A program made the translations under genes and the position numbers. DNA of 64,000 nucleotides from an uncultured beta proteobacterium (lineage in GTDB: Bacteria; Pseudomonadota; Gammaproteobacteria; Burkholderiales; Burkholderiaceae_C): NCBI GenBank assembly GCA_903938815.1, contig CAJAES010000029.1, positions 62,001 to 126,000 on the forward strand, written 5' to 3'. Positions 1-8,727 of this stretch are shown here, piece by piece (within the stretch, counting starts at the first letter, position 1; each line of letters starts with the position of its first letter). The notes beneath the pieces were generated by a model. That model searched no databases, had not been told where the DNA came from, and saw only the letters and a list, made by a program, of their open reading frames with translations.

Positions 1-74
1 CCAGCGCCGAGCGCGTGCTGCAGCGCTACATCGACCAGACGCAGAAGCGCCGCCGCATGTTGGCGATGGACTGA
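1..74 (+). CDS. 3' end of an unidentified gene
   Basis: Codons run in frame from position 3 and end at a TGA at 72-74. The last residues read RYIDQTQKRRRMLAMD, a basic, helical-looking tail. The start lies outside the window and the fragment is too short to assign to a family. The stop is only 4 bases before the next gene on the same strand, so the two are probably co-transcribed. I do not recognise it. Confidence 0.5.
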   Translation, partial: SAERVLQRYIDQTQKRRRMLAMD

Positions 75-78
75 TTCC

Positions 79-480
79 ATGCGCCACCGGGGCTTCACCC
101 TGATCGAGATGGCGGTCGCGGCAGCCGCCGTGGCGGTGCTGCTGACGATCGCCCTGCCCACCTTCCAGGGCCGCTTGGCGGAAGGCCGCCGCGCCGATGC
201 CACGCACGCGCTGGAACGCATCCAGATCGCCCAGGAGCGCTACCGTTCGGCGCACGGTCTGTACGCGAGCCAGCTGCAACCCCTGGGCAGTTCGGGCAAC
301 AGCCCGGAAGGCCTGTACGAAATGACGCTCGACACCGGCCCGGGCGAAAGCTACACGGCCGTGGCCCGCGCCCGCGCCGACGGCCCGCAAGCCAACGACA
401 CCGCCTGCGGCGAGATCACGCTCAGGGTCGACCAGGGCTTTGCAACCCTGGGCCCCGCGCCCCGCTGCTGGAACCGCTGA
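79..480 (+). CDS. type IV pilin-like protein (PilE-type)
   Basis: This 133-residue protein starts with a short basic leader and the class III signal motif RGFTLIEMAV. Prepilin peptidase would cut after the Gly and methylate the new Phe. A hydrophobic helix (about residues 6-28) follows, then a small globular domain with two Cys near the end (DTACGEITL and RCWNR), the usual PilE-family disulfide pair. It should be a major or minor pilus subunit, or a pseudopilin, inserted in the inner membrane before assembly. It is shorter than typical major pilins (about 150-170 residues), which favours a minor pilin. The next gene is a second pilin-like protein, so the pair probably belongs to a fimbrial cluster extending left of the window. 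Confidence 0.85.
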   Translation: MRHRGFTLIEMAVAAAAVAVLLTIALPTFQGRLAEGRRADATHALERIQIAQERYRSAHGLYASQLQPLGSSGNSPEGLYEMTLDTGPGESYTAVARARADGPQANDTACGEITLRVDQGFATLGPAPRCWNR

Positions 481-482
481 CC

Positions 483-974
483 ATGTGGCGTCGCATGCGC
501 GGCCTCACGCTGATCGAGATCGCGGTCGGGCTGGCCATCATGGCCGTCCTCGCATCGCTGGCGGTGCCCAGCTTCTCGGAGCGCATCGCGCGCCAGAGGC
601 TGGCCACCACCGCCGAAATGCTGGCGCTGGATCTTGCCGAGGCCCGCTTCGAGGCCGCCCGCAGCGGCCAGGCGCTGCATCTGGTCTTCGCGCCTGGAGC
701 CGACTGGTGCTATGCGGTCGCACGCAGCCCGGGCTGCGATTGCCACACCGCACAGGCCTGCCAGCTCAAGGTGGTCCGGGCGACGGACGCGCCCGGTGTG
801 ATGCTGAGCGAGGGGCGCAACGCGAGCTTCGACCCCGCTGGCGTGCAGGCCGAGGGTGGCGCCGCCGTGCTGACCGGCGTCAAGGGCGAGCATCGCCTGG
901 ACGTGGGCCTGTCCGCACTGGGAAGACCCCGGATCTGCAGCCCGACGGGACTCCGGGGGTACGCCGGCTGCTGA
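483..974 (+). CDS. GspH/FimT-family pseudopilin
   Basis: This 163-residue protein begins with the prepilin signal RGLTLIEIAVGL and a hydrophobic N-terminal helix with LAVPSFSERIARQRL, the hallmark of the GspH/FimT family of minor pseudopilins. The C-terminal part resembles the GspH beta domain and has several Cys (CYAVARSPGCDCHTAQACQ) that could form disulfides. It starts 2 bases after the stop of the previous pilin gene, so the two form one transcription unit. The likely role is initiation or priming of a type IV pilus or type II-like pseudopilus. The next gene (fliE) is convergent, 33 bases away, so the pilin unit ends here. Confidence 0.85.
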   Translation: MWRRMRGLTLIEIAVGLAIMAVLASLAVPSFSERIARQRLATTAEMLALDLAEARFEAARSGQALHLVFAPGADWCYAVARSPGCDCHTAQACQLKVVRATDAPGVMLSEGRNASFDPAGVQAEGGAAVLTGVKGEHRLDVGLSALGRPRICSPTGLRGYAGC

Positions 975-1007
975 TCGGGGAAGGCAACACAGGCAGGCCA
1001 CGCAGGT

Positions 1008-1331
1008 TCAGACCTGCATGTTCATGATTTCGCTGTAGGCGGACACCAGCCGGTTGCGCACCCCGACTGCGGCGGTGAACCCGAGCTTGGCCTTCTCGCC
1101 GGAGATGATGACCTGCTCCAGGCTGACGGTCGGGTCTTCCATGCTGAAGGCCCGCTGCAGGCGGCCGGATTCGTTCTGTGCCGTGCTGACACCCTTGAGC
1201 GCCTCGGCCATGGCGTCGCGGAAGTTGGCGCCTTCGGTCGGCGCCATCTTGCCCAGCGGCTGGCCGTCCGGGCGCAGCCCCGCGCGGGCCACGGCCTGGT
1301 TGAAGTCGAAGGGTTTGAGCTTGATGTCCAT
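1008..1331 (-). CDS. fliE: flagellar hook-basal body protein FliE
   Basis: FliE is the small periplasmic adaptor between the MS ring (FliF) and the proximal rod (FlgB), and is exported by the flagellar type III system. The 107-residue product has the conserved C-terminal half with SLEQVIISGEKAKLGFTAAVGVRNRLVSAYSEIMNMQV and the NFRDAMAEALKGV segment, and is normal in length. A strong Shine-Dalgarno AAGGAGG precedes the ATG on the minus strand. The gene is divergent from fliF and followed by the convergent pseudopilin gene, so it is transcribed alone. This is a common arrangement in Burkholderiales. Confidence 0.96.
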   Translation of the reverse strand: MDIKLKPFDFNQAVARAGLRPDGQPLGKMAPTEGANFRDAMAEALKGVSTAQNESGRLQRAFSMEDPTVSLEQVIISGEKAKLGFTAAVGVRNRLVSAYSEIMNMQV

Positions 1332-1508
1332 GGAACGACGCCTCCTTGCGGGGCTTTGTCATGGGATCGAACTCTACGGGGCCCCCTCGACCGCGATGGG
1401 CGGAACTGAAGCCCGATCACTGCCCTTTTGACGACACTGATCCCGGGGGGTGAAGCCAACAATGCGTCACAACTTGGCACGGCCCTCAAAGGCCATCTAA
1501 CCCGCCCC
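1332..1508. promoter_or_regulatory. fliE/fliF divergent intergenic region
   Basis: These 177 bases must hold the promoters for fliE (minus) and the fliF operon (plus). A TTGGCACGG at 1474-1482 matches a sigma-54 -24 element, but the expected -12 position reads TCAAA, not TTGCA, so the site is weak. A TTG at 1428 opens an in-frame N-terminal extension of fliF, which I do not favour. No sigma-28 site is evident. Confidence 0.35.
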
Positions 1509-3182
1509 ATGGACAACGCAGTCGTCTCCCCGAACCCCCAGGTGCTGGTCCCCGCATCGAACGGCTTCGGCGCCCGCCTGGCCGCCCTTCCGGGGCGGAG
1601 CAAGCTGGCGCTGGCAGTCGGCATCGCAGCCCTGCTGGCCGTGATCGTGGCACTCTCGCTGCAGACCAAGGACAGCGACTACCGCCTGCTCTTCCCCGGA
1701 CTGTCCGAGAAGGACGGCGGCCAGATCATCGAAAAGCTGCAGCAGCTGAACGTGCCCTACCGCATCGGCGACGGCGCCAACATGATCATGGTCCCCGCCA
1801 ACAAGGTGTACGAGCTGCGCATGAAGCTCGGCGCCGCCGGCCTGCCCAAGGGTGGCGAGACCGGCTACGACTCGCTCGACAAGCTGTCGCCCTTCGGCCA
1901 GACCCAGCGCCGCGAGTCGATGAGCCTGCAGCGCGCCCGCGAGGGCGAGCTGGTGCGCACCATCTCCACCATCGATTCCGTGTCCGCGGCGCGTGTCCAC
2001 CTGGCCATGCCGAACCAGAACGGCTTCTTCCGCGAGCAGGAGAAGGCATCGGCCTCCGTCGTGCTGACCCTCCACCCCGGCCGCACGCTGGACCGCGCGC
2101 AGATCGCCGGCATCGTGCACCTGGTGTCGCGCAGCGTGCCCGACCTCAAGCCCACCGAGGTGAGCGTCATCGACAGCAGCGGCGCGCTGCTGAACCCGCA
2201 GGACAACAGCAGCGGCCTGGATTCGCTGCAGCTGGCGTATCGGCAGCAGATCGAGGCCAGCAGCGTGAAGCGCGTGATGGAACTCCTGGAGCCGATCGTG
2301 GGCCGCGAGAACCTGCGCGCCACCGTCACCGCCGACATCGACTTCTCGCAGGTGGAGTCCACCGCCGAGGAGTTCAAGCCGAACCAGGGCGATGCCCCGG
2401 CCGCCATCCGCGCCATACGCACCGAGGAGGCCAGCCAGCCCGGCGCCGCCGTGCCCAGCGGTGTTCCCGGCGCCCAGAGCAACCAGCCGCAGGCCCAGGC
2501 CACGGCCCCCATCACGGGCGGCGCCGCGCCGCTGCAGGCTGCCCAGACCGGCGCCAACGGGGGCAACGGCCGCCGCGAGGCCGAGACCCGCTACGAAGTG
2601 GACAAGACCGTGCGCGTGACGCGGGGCTCCACCGGCAACGTGCGTCGCCTGAACGCCGCCGTGGTCGTGAACCACCGCAGCAGCACCGACCCCAAGGGCA
2701 AGGTCACCAACACGCCACTGACGCCTGAAGAGATCGAGAAGCTCACCGCGCTCGTCCAGCAGGGCATCGGCTTCAACCAGGAACGCGGCGACCAGGTGCG
2801 CGTCATCAACGTGCCCTTCCACGCCGAACCCGTGGTGCCCGTGGAAGCCGTGCCGCTGTGGCAGCAACCGTGGGTGCAGGACCTGCTGCGCAGCGGCGCC
2901 ACGCCGGCAGCGCTGGTGCTCGTGGCCCTGATCGCGCTGTTCGGCTTCGTGCGGCCGGCACTGAAGGCGGCTACCGCTCCGCCGCCCCCGGTGCCGGGCG
3001 ACAAGCTCGACGCCACCGTGGGCGACGATGAAGCCCTGCCCCCTCTGGAGCCCGCGCTGAAGGCGCTCGAGGCGCCCGCCTCGAACGAGAAGCTCGAGGC
3101 CGCGCGCAAGCTCGCCAAGGACAACCCCGCCGCCGTGGCCAACATCATGCGCAGCTGGGTGAACCCAGAAGCCGCGGCCTGA
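1509..3182 (+). CDS. fliF: flagellar MS-ring protein FliF
   Basis: FliF forms the inner-membrane MS ring on which the C ring and export gate assemble. From the ATG at 1509 the product is 557 residues, near the family norm; an in-frame TTG at 1428 would add 27 residues without family support. One transmembrane helix lies at about residues 33-51 and a second at about 461-480. Between them are the YscJ/FliF ring-building motifs, such as KDSDYRLLFPGLSEKDGGQIIEKL and VHLAMP. A Gly/Ala/Pro/Gln-rich linker occurs around residues 300-360. The C-terminal tail (ARKLAKDNPAAVANIMRSW) is the FliG-binding segment. It is the first gene of the fliF-to-fliR operon; fliG follows after 10 bases. Confidence 0.96.
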   Translation: MDNAVVSPNPQVLVPASNGFGARLAALPGRSKLALAVGIAALLAVIVALSLQTKDSDYRLLFPGLSEKDGGQIIEKLQQLNVPYRIGDGANMIMVPANKVYELRMKLGAAGLPKGGETGYDSLDKLSPFGQTQRRESMSLQRAREGELVRTISTIDSVSAARVHLAMPNQNGFFREQEKASASVVLTLHPGRTLDRAQIAGIVHLVSRSVPDLKPTEVSVIDSSGALLNPQDNSSGLDSLQLAYRQQIEASSVKRVMELLEPIVGRENLRATVTADIDFSQVESTAEEFKPNQGDAPAAIRAIRTEEASQPGAAVPSGVPGAQSNQPQAQATAPITGGAAPLQAAQTGANGGNGRREAETRYEVDKTVRVTRGSTGNVRRLNAAVVVNHRSSTDPKGKVTNTPLTPEEIEKLTALVQQGIGFNQERGDQVRVINVPFHAEPVVPVEAVPLWQQPWVQDLLRSGATPAALVLVALIALFGFVRPALKAATAPPPPVPGDKLDATVGDDEALPPLEPALKALEAPASNEKLEAARKLAKDNPAAVANIMRSWVNPEAAA

Positions 3183-3192
3183 GGTCCGGACA

Positions 3193-4200
3193 ATGGCTGC
3201 CACGATGGACGAGAAGGGCCTGGAGGACGCAGCGATCCTGCTGATGTCCCTGGGCGAGGAAGAGGCGGCCGAGGTGTTCAAGCACCTGGGCCCCAAGGAA
3301 GTGCAGCGCCTGGGCGAGACCATCGCCCGCATGAAGAGCGTGTCGCGCGACCGTTTCGATGCCGTCATCGACCGCTTCGACATCGTCGCGCAGGACCAGA
3401 ACATGCTGGTCTCCGACACCGACGAATACGTGAAGTCGGTGCTGCGCAAGGCGCTGGGCGACGACAAGGCCAACCTCCTGATCGACCGCATCCTCCAGGG
3501 CAGCGACGTCACGGGCATCGAGAGCCTGAAGTGGATGGACGCGAACTCCGTGGCGGAGCTCCTGCGCAACGAACACCCGCAGATCGTCGCCGCCATCATG
3601 GTTCACCTGGAAGTCGACCAGGCCGCCGACATCCTGAAGCTGCTGACCGAACGCCAGCGCAACGAAGTGCTGGTGCGCGTGGCCACGCTGGACGGGATCC
3701 AGCCAACGGCGCTGAAGGATCTCAACGACGTCATGAGCAAGGTTCTGGCGGGCGGAGACCGCATGAAGAAGGCGAACCTCGGCGGCGTGAAGTCCGCGGC
3801 CGAGATCCTGAACCTGCTGGGCAGCGCGATCGAGACCTCGGTGCTCGACTACGTGCGCGAGAACGACAACGACCTCGCCCAGAAGATCATGGACAACATG
3901 TTCACCTTCGACGACCTGGTGAACCTGGACGACAAGGGCATCCAGTCGCTCATGAAGGAAGTCCAGAGCGAGTCGCTGGTCATCGCGCTGAAGGGCGCGT
4001 CGCCTGAACTGCGGGAGAGGATCCTGAAGAACATGTCCACACGCGCCGCCGAGACGCTGCGCGAAGACCTCGAGACACGCGGCCCGGTGCGCCTGTCCGA
4101 AGTCGAGGCGGAACAGAAGGAAATGCTGAAGATCGTCCGCCGCCTGGCAGACGAAGGCCAGATCGTGCTGGGAGGCGGTGGCGATGAGCAGTTCGTCTAG
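3193..4200 (+). CDS. fliG: flagellar motor switch protein FliG
   Basis: FliG is the C-ring subunit that touches the stator and generates torque. The 335-residue product has the N-terminal FliF-binding domain (AAILLMSLGEEEAAEVFKHL), the middle-domain EHPQ motif at residues 127-130 and a charged C-terminal torque domain (LREDLETRGPVRLSEVE), all of normal length. GAGG lies 8 bases before the ATG. The end of the gene overlaps the fliH start by 17 bases, suggesting translational coupling. Together with FliM and FliN, also encoded here, it makes the switch complex. Confidence 0.97.
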   Translation: MAATMDEKGLEDAAILLMSLGEEEAAEVFKHLGPKEVQRLGETIARMKSVSRDRFDAVIDRFDIVAQDQNMLVSDTDEYVKSVLRKALGDDKANLLIDRILQGSDVTGIESLKWMDANSVAELLRNEHPQIVAAIMVHLEVDQAADILKLLTERQRNEVLVRVATLDGIQPTALKDLNDVMSKVLAGGDRMKKANLGGVKSAAEILNLLGSAIETSVLDYVRENDNDLAQKIMDNMFTFDDLVNLDDKGIQSLMKEVQSESLVIALKGASPELRERILKNMSTRAAETLREDLETRGPVRLSEVEAEQKEMLKIVRRLADEGQIVLGGGGDEQFV

Positions 4201-4909
4201 GTCCCCCATCCGCAACGTGCCGCCGCCCCCGGGCAGCAAGGCCGGCAACGCCTACACGCGCTTCATCCCGCGCGAGGAACTGCAGGACTTCGCCGCCTGG
4301 GCGCCCGACACCTTCGGCGGCGACGGCGCCACGGCGCCCGGCCGCGAGCCCGAGCCAATGGCGCCCACCGAAGCCGAATGGCAGGCCGAGATTGCCGCCG
4401 CACGGCAGGCCGGCTACCAGGACGGCTACCGCGACGGCATGGCCGCGCTCGAGAGCTTCAAGCAGAGCTTCGCTTCCCAGGCCACGTCGCAGGTCGGCCG
4501 GCTGGTGGAGAGCATCGACCGCGAATTCCTGGCGCTCGAGGGGCAGATGGCCGTCGCCGTTGCTGCGACCGCCGTCCGGCTCGCGCGCCAGGTGCTGCGC
4601 AGCGAACTCACGTTGCAGCCGGAACTGGTGGCCCAGGTGGCTGCCGAAGCCGTCAACGCGGTACTGCTGTCGGCTCGACAGATCATCGTGCAGGTGAATC
4701 CGCAGGACCTGCCCATGGTGGCCGAAGGCGCAGCCGAGGTCCTGGCCGCCCGTGGCGCGCGCCTGGTCGCGGACGCGTCGATCGAGCGCGGCGGCTGCCG
4801 CGTCGAATCCGATCTCGGCGCCGTGGATGCGCGCATCGCCAGCCGCTGGACGCAGGCGGCGGCCGCCCTCGGACATCCGCTGCCCTGGACCGAAGGCGAA
4901 ACCGAATGA
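4184..4909 (+). CDS. fliH: flagellar assembly protein FliH
   Basis: FliH is the cytoplasmic regulator and stalk of the export ATPase FliI. The ATG at 4184 is preferred because GGAGG lies at 4171-4175; a GTG at 4178 would add two residues. The 241-residue product has a Pro-rich N terminus, a helical middle ([25 protein letters not shown], with AxxxG-like spacing) and the C-terminal FliH/type III HrpE domain. It starts inside fliG and its TGA overlaps the ATG of fliI as ATGA, so fliG, fliH and fliI are probably translated in a coupled way. Confidence 0.93.
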   Translation: MSSSSRSPIRNVPPPPGSKAGNAYTRFIPREELQDFAAWAPDTFGGDGATAPGREPEPMAPTEAEWQAEIAAARQAGYQDGYRDGMAALESFKQSFASQATSQVGRLVESIDREFLALEGQMAVAVAATAVRLARQVLRSELTLQPELVAQVAAEAVNAVLLSARQIIVQVNPQDLPMVAEGAAEVLAARGARLVADASIERGGCRVESDLGAVDARIASRWTQAAAALGHPLPWTEGETE

Positions 4910-6318
4910 AGACCGTTGCCGCGCTCGACCGGCCCGCCCGCTGGGCGCGTTACCTGTCCGATCTGCAGGACTACTCCAGCCTGCCTCAGCCGCTGGACAC
5001 CGAGGGCTCGCTCGTCCGCGTCACCGGCCTCGTGCTGGAGGCCGCCGGCGTGCGGGTGCCCGTGGGCTCGGTCTGCGAGGTGCGCAGCCCGGGGCAGGCA
5101 CCTGTACTGGCCGAAGTGGTGGGGTTCAACGGCGACCGCGCCTTCCTGATGCCCACCGGCGACCTGCAGGGGCTGGCCAGCGGCGCCCGCGTGCTGCCAC
5201 GCCCGGCGCCGAACGTTCCCCCGCGCTTCGGCGAGGAGAACCACCCCTGGCGCCGCACCGAGGACCGCGGCCTGCACCTGCCCATGGGGGACGGCCTGCT
5301 CGGCCGCGTGATCGACGCCCACGGCGTGCCGATGGACCGCCGCGGCCCGCTGGCCAGCGTGCATGCCGAGCCGATGGTCCGCCGCCCCATCAACGCCATG
5401 GACCGCGACCCTGTGCGCAAGCCGCTGGACACCGGCGTGCGCGCCATCAATGCGCTTCTCACCGTAGGGCGCGGCCAGCGCCTGGGGCTGTTCGCCGGCA
5501 CCGGCGTCGGCAAGTCGGTGCTGATGGGCATGATGGCCCGCTACACCGCGGCCGACGTCATCGTCGTCGGGCTCATCGGCGAACGTGGCCGGGAGGTCAA
5601 GGAATTCATCGAGGACATCCTCGGCGACGACGGACGTGCCCGCAGCGTGGTTGTTGCGGCCCCGGCCGACGCGCCACCGCTGGTGCGCATGCAGGGCGCC
5701 ACATACGCCACCGCCATCGCCGAGCACTTCCGCGACCGCGGCCAGCATGTGCTGCTGCTGATGGACAGCCTGACGCGCTACGCGATGGCGCAGCGGGAGA
5801 TCGCGCTGGCGATCGGCGAACCGCCGGCCACCAAGGGCTACCCGCCCAGCGTCTTCGCGAAGTTGCCGGCCCTGGTGGAGCGAAGCGGCAACGGCCTCAA
5901 CGGCGTCGGGTCGATCACGGCCTTCTACACCGTGCTGACAGAAGGCGACGACCCGCAGGACCCGATCGCGGATGCGGCGCGAGGCATTCTCGACGGCCAC
6001 ATCGTGCTGTCGCGCGAACTGGCGGAGGCGGGGCACTACCCGGCCATCGACGTCGAACGCTCGATCTCCCGGGTCATGACGGCTGTCGCGGACCGCGGCC
6101 ATGTCGCGGCGGCCCGCCGCGCCCGCCAGATGCTGGCGCGCTTCAACAAGGCTCGCGACCTGATCCAGCTCGGCGCGTATGCGCCGGGGCATGACCTCGA
6201 ACTCGATCTCGCCGTGCGCCTGCAGCCGCAGCTGAACAAGCTGCTGCAGCAGGACATGCACGACAGAGCCAGCCTGGACGCCAGCCTGCGGGCGCTGTCC
6301 GGCACCGTGACCGGCTGA
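4906..6318 (+). CDS. fliI: flagellum-specific export ATPase FliI
   Basis: FliI is the hexameric ATPase that unloads flagellar substrates from chaperones at the export gate. The 470-residue product has the F1-ATPase-like fold with Walker A AGTGVGKS at residues 197-204, the catalytic-Glu region [13 protein letters not shown], and Walker B VLLLMD at 282-287 followed by [15 protein letters not shown], the signature of type III ATPases. The ATG at 4906 overlaps the fliH stop as ATGA; the frame is open much further upstream through fliH but that part is not coding. FliH and FliJ, its partners, flank it. Confidence 0.97.
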   Translation: MKTVAALDRPARWARYLSDLQDYSSLPQPLDTEGSLVRVTGLVLEAAGVRVPVGSVCEVRSPGQAPVLAEVVGFNGDRAFLMPTGDLQGLASGARVLPRPAPNVPPRFGEENHPWRRTEDRGLHLPMGDGLLGRVIDAHGVPMDRRGPLASVHAEPMVRRPINAMDRDPVRKPLDTGVRAINALLTVGRGQRLGLFAGTGVGKSVLMGMMARYTAADVIVVGLIGERGREVKEFIEDILGDDGRARSVVVAAPADAPPLVRMQGATYATAIAEHFRDRGQHVLLLMDSLTRYAMAQREIALAIGEPPATKGYPPSVFAKLPALVERSGNGLNGVGSITAFYTVLTEGDDPQDPIADAARGILDGHIVLSRELAEAGHYPAIDVERSISRVMTAVADRGHVAAARRARQMLARFNKARDLIQLGAYAPGHDLELDLAVRLQPQLNKLLQQDMHDRASLDASLRALSGTVTG

Positions 6319-6328
6319 ACCTCACACC

Positions 6329-6793
6329 ATGTCCAACGACTCGATCCAGTCGCTGCAAACCCTGCTGTCGCATGCGGAACGCGAGCGCGATGCGGCGCGC
6401 ACCGCGATGCGGCAGACCGAGGAGGCCGACGCCCGCTGTCGCGCCCAGGCCGAGCAGCTGCAGCAGTATCGCGGCGAGTACCTGCAGCGTTGGTCGACCC
6501 AGTTCTCCCAGTCGGGCACGACGAGCCTGCTGCAGTGCTATCACGGGTTCTCGCAGCGTCTGGACCAGGCCATCGAACAGCAGCAGCGGCAATGCGCCAG
6601 CAGCGCGCAGCGAGTGGCACAGGCGAAGCTCCTGGTCCAGGCCCGGGAACAACGCGTGGCGGCGGTACGCAAGCTCATGGAGCGGCGGCTGCAGGCGCTT
6701 CAGCGCCAGGCGGACCGCCTCGACCAGAAGCAGACCGACGAAGCCGCCCAGCGCGCCGCCTGGGCCGCACGGGCCGAAGCCGAACATTCCTGA
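6329..6793 (+). CDS. fliJ: flagellar export protein FliJ
   Basis: FliJ is a small coiled-coil protein that inserts into the FliI hexamer and contacts FlhA during export. The 154-residue product is almost entirely helical, rich in Gln, Arg, Glu and Ala, and lacks a signal peptide, as expected (for example QTLLSHAERERDAARTAMRQ). Sequence conservation in this family is low, so assignment rests on length, coiled-coil character and position between fliI (10 bases upstream) and fliK. Confidence 0.88.
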   Translation: MSNDSIQSLQTLLSHAERERDAARTAMRQTEEADARCRAQAEQLQQYRGEYLQRWSTQFSQSGTTSLLQCYHGFSQRLDQAIEQQQRQCASSAQRVAQAKLLVQAREQRVAAVRKLMERRLQALQRQADRLDQKQTDEAAQRAAWAARAEAEHS

Positions 6794-6806
6794 AGGCGAG
6801 AACGCC

Positions 6807-8030
6807 GTGAACACCGCATCGATGTCCGCCATCCCGACCGCACTGCCCTCCCCGCAACCCGTACAGGCCCAGGCGGGCAACGGCGGCTCGGCCGCCGCGG
6901 GCGCGCCCGAACCCGACAACGGCTTTGCCAATGCCCTGCAGCAGGCGCGCCAGGGCGCACGCCTGCGTGAGGCGCAGGCCGACCGGAGGGCCGAGGCACG
7001 CAAGACCGAACGCGCGGCGACGGATGCCCAGCCTGCGGCTCGCGCCGAACGCCAGGGCGCCGCGGCACCGAAAGATGTGGTTGAGCCTGCCGGTGCGGGC
7101 GCAAACGCAGATACCGCCGCGCCAAGCGCCGAGACCGGCGCCGCGCCCACCGCTACGCCCGGCGCCACGCTGCCGGCCTGGCTCGAGTCGGCGCTGGCCC
7201 GCGCACCCGCGGGCGGCGCCGAGGCCGGCGATGACCCGGAGACAGCCGGCCGTGACACGGCAGAAGGCCCGGCCGAGGCCCTGGGCGCCGACCGCAGCGC
7301 CGCGAGGCGATTCCCGGCCGGACTCGGCGAGACGGCCAAGGCGCAGGCCGAGGACGGCGAGTCACGGTCGCGCACGGGTGGCGACGCCGACGCGGCCCAC
7401 GCCGCGTTCGAGGCCGCCTTCGCCGAGGCGTCGGCCATGACGCCCGATCGCGCGGCATCGCTGGAACATGGCCCAGCGCCCGCGGCAGGATCGGAAACCA
7501 CGCAACAGTCGGCAGCCCTGGCAGCAGGCGCGGCCGGAGCGGCAGGCGCCGCCCCTGGAGCGGCTGCCGGCGCGTCAACCGAGACCGTCGAACGGCCGCT
7601 CGCGGCGCACGTCCAGAGCCCGGAGTTCGCCCCGGCGCTCGGCGCACAGCTGAACATTCTCGTGAAGGACGGTGTCAGCGAGGCCCGCCTCCACCTGAAC
7701 CCTGCCGAGATGGGGCCGATCACGGTGCAGATCCACATCGAAGGGCAGACCGCCCGCGTGGAGATGGTGGCCGAGCATGCGGCCACGCGCCAGGCGCTGG
7801 AGCAGTCGATGCCGGCACTCGCGGGTGCCCTGCGCGAAAGCGGCCTCACGCTGACGGGTGGCGGCGTCTTCGAGCAGGCGCGCGACCCCCGCCAGGGCGA
7901 ACCGGAAGGCCGGCCAGGCCGTGGCGGCATCGGCGGCACCGGAGGCCTGTCCGCGGACGGCTCAGAGCCCGGACCGGACTCGGGCCGCCCCGTCAGGCTG
8001 CCTGCCGGCGTGGTGGACATCTACGCCTGA
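6807..8030 (+). CDS. fliK: flagellar hook-length control protein FliK
   Basis: FliK is the secreted ruler that sets hook length and switches export specificity. The 407-residue product has a long low-complexity Ala/Gly/Glu-rich N-terminal two thirds and a conserved C-terminal domain of about 100 residues (LNILVKDGVSEARLHLNPAE, MGPITVQIHIEG, ALRESGLTLTGGGV), which binds FlhB. The GTG at 6807 follows AAGGCGAG by about 6 bases; an ATG five codons later is the alternative. The disordered linker is typical. It lies 13 bases after fliJ. Confidence 0.93.
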   Translation: MNTASMSAIPTALPSPQPVQAQAGNGGSAAAGAPEPDNGFANALQQARQGARLREAQADRRAEARKTERAATDAQPAARAERQGAAAPKDVVEPAGAGANADTAAPSAETGAAPTATPGATLPAWLESALARAPAGGAEAGDDPETAGRDTAEGPAEALGADRSAARRFPAGLGETAKAQAEDGESRSRTGGDADAAHAAFEAAFAEASAMTPDRAASLEHGPAPAAGSETTQQSAALAAGAAGAAGAAPGAAAGASTETVERPLAAHVQSPEFAPALGAQLNILVKDGVSEARLHLNPAEMGPITVQIHIEGQTARVEMVAEHAATRQALEQSMPALAGALRESGLTLTGGGVFEQARDPRQGEPEGRPGRGGIGGTGGLSADGSEPGPDSGRPVRLPAGVVDIYA

Positions 8031-8109
8031 GCCTGATTTCAGCCCCTTATCCCGGCTTCAGCAAACCCGGCGCTTTCAATAATCTCTTTCGAGACCCGAA
8101 GGAGATTGC

Positions 8110-8715
8110 ATGTCCGCTGCCACTGCTGCTATTGCCGATGCCGGTGCCGCGCCCCCCAAGGGCAAGAAGAAGCTGATCATCATCATCATCGCCGCGGTGC
8201 TGGTGCTCGCCATCGGCGGTGTCGGCGCAATGCTGATGCTGAAGAAGAAGGCGCCCGCCGAGGGCGAGGAAGGCGCAGGCGAGCCGGCCAAGGCCTCGGT
8301 GAGCAAGCACGACCCCAAGTCGCCGCCGGTGTTCGCACCGCTCGACCCCTTCACGGTGAACCTCGCGGACAAGGAAGCCGAACGCTACGCGCAGGTGGGC
8401 ATCACGCTCGAGCTGGACAACGCGAAGACCGAGGCGGAGCTCAAGCTCTACATGCCCGCCGTGCGCAACAACATCCTGATGCTGCTGGCGCACAAGACGT
8501 CCGCCGAGCTCCTGGAGCGCGAAGGCAAGGACCGCCTCGCCCGTGAGGTGGCGCGCGAGACCTCGCGCGGCCTGGGCATCGAGATCGAACCCGAGGACGA
8601 CGAGGCCGACGCGGAAGAGGACACCACGTCGAAGAAGAAGAAGAGCAAGAAGAAGAAGGAAGTCCAGGTCCTGCCCGTCACGGCCGTCTATTTCTCCACG
8701 TTCATCATTCAGTAA
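8110..8715 (+). CDS. fliL: flagellar basal body-associated protein FliL
   Basis: FliL is a single-pass inner-membrane protein around the stator that supports torque. The 201-residue product has a short Ala-rich cytoplasmic head, a KGKKK stop, a transmembrane helix at about residues 20-40 (LIIIIIAAVLVLAIGGVGAM) and a periplasmic FliL domain (DPFTVNLADKEAERYAQVGI), ending in AVYFSTFIIQ. Unusually, a run of Asp/Glu followed by Lys (SKKKKSKKKKE) sits just before the last beta segment. The Shine-Dalgarno GAAGGAG is strong. The 79-base gap after fliK holds no clear promoter. Confidence 0.95.
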   Translation: MSAATAAIADAGAAPPKGKKKLIIIIIAAVLVLAIGGVGAMLMLKKKAPAEGEEGAGEPAKASVSKHDPKSPPVFAPLDPFTVNLADKEAERYAQVGITLELDNAKTEAELKLYMPAVRNNILMLLAHKTSAELLEREGKDRLAREVARETSRGLGIEIEPEDDEADAEEDTTSKKKKSKKKKEVQVLPVTAVYFSTFIIQ

Positions 8716-8727
8716 GCCGACGAAGCG

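Noticed and set aside
1474..1490. Sigma-54 promoter for the fliF operon (TTGGCACGG)
   Set aside because: The -24 half fits, but the -12 position is TCAAA and not TTGCA, and transcription would start only about 10 bases before the fliF ATG.
1497..3599. 700-codon open frame on the minus strand across fliF and fliG
   Set aside because: It is antisense to well-conserved FliF and FliG, is His- and Arg-rich with no family pattern, and is a known effect of high GC.
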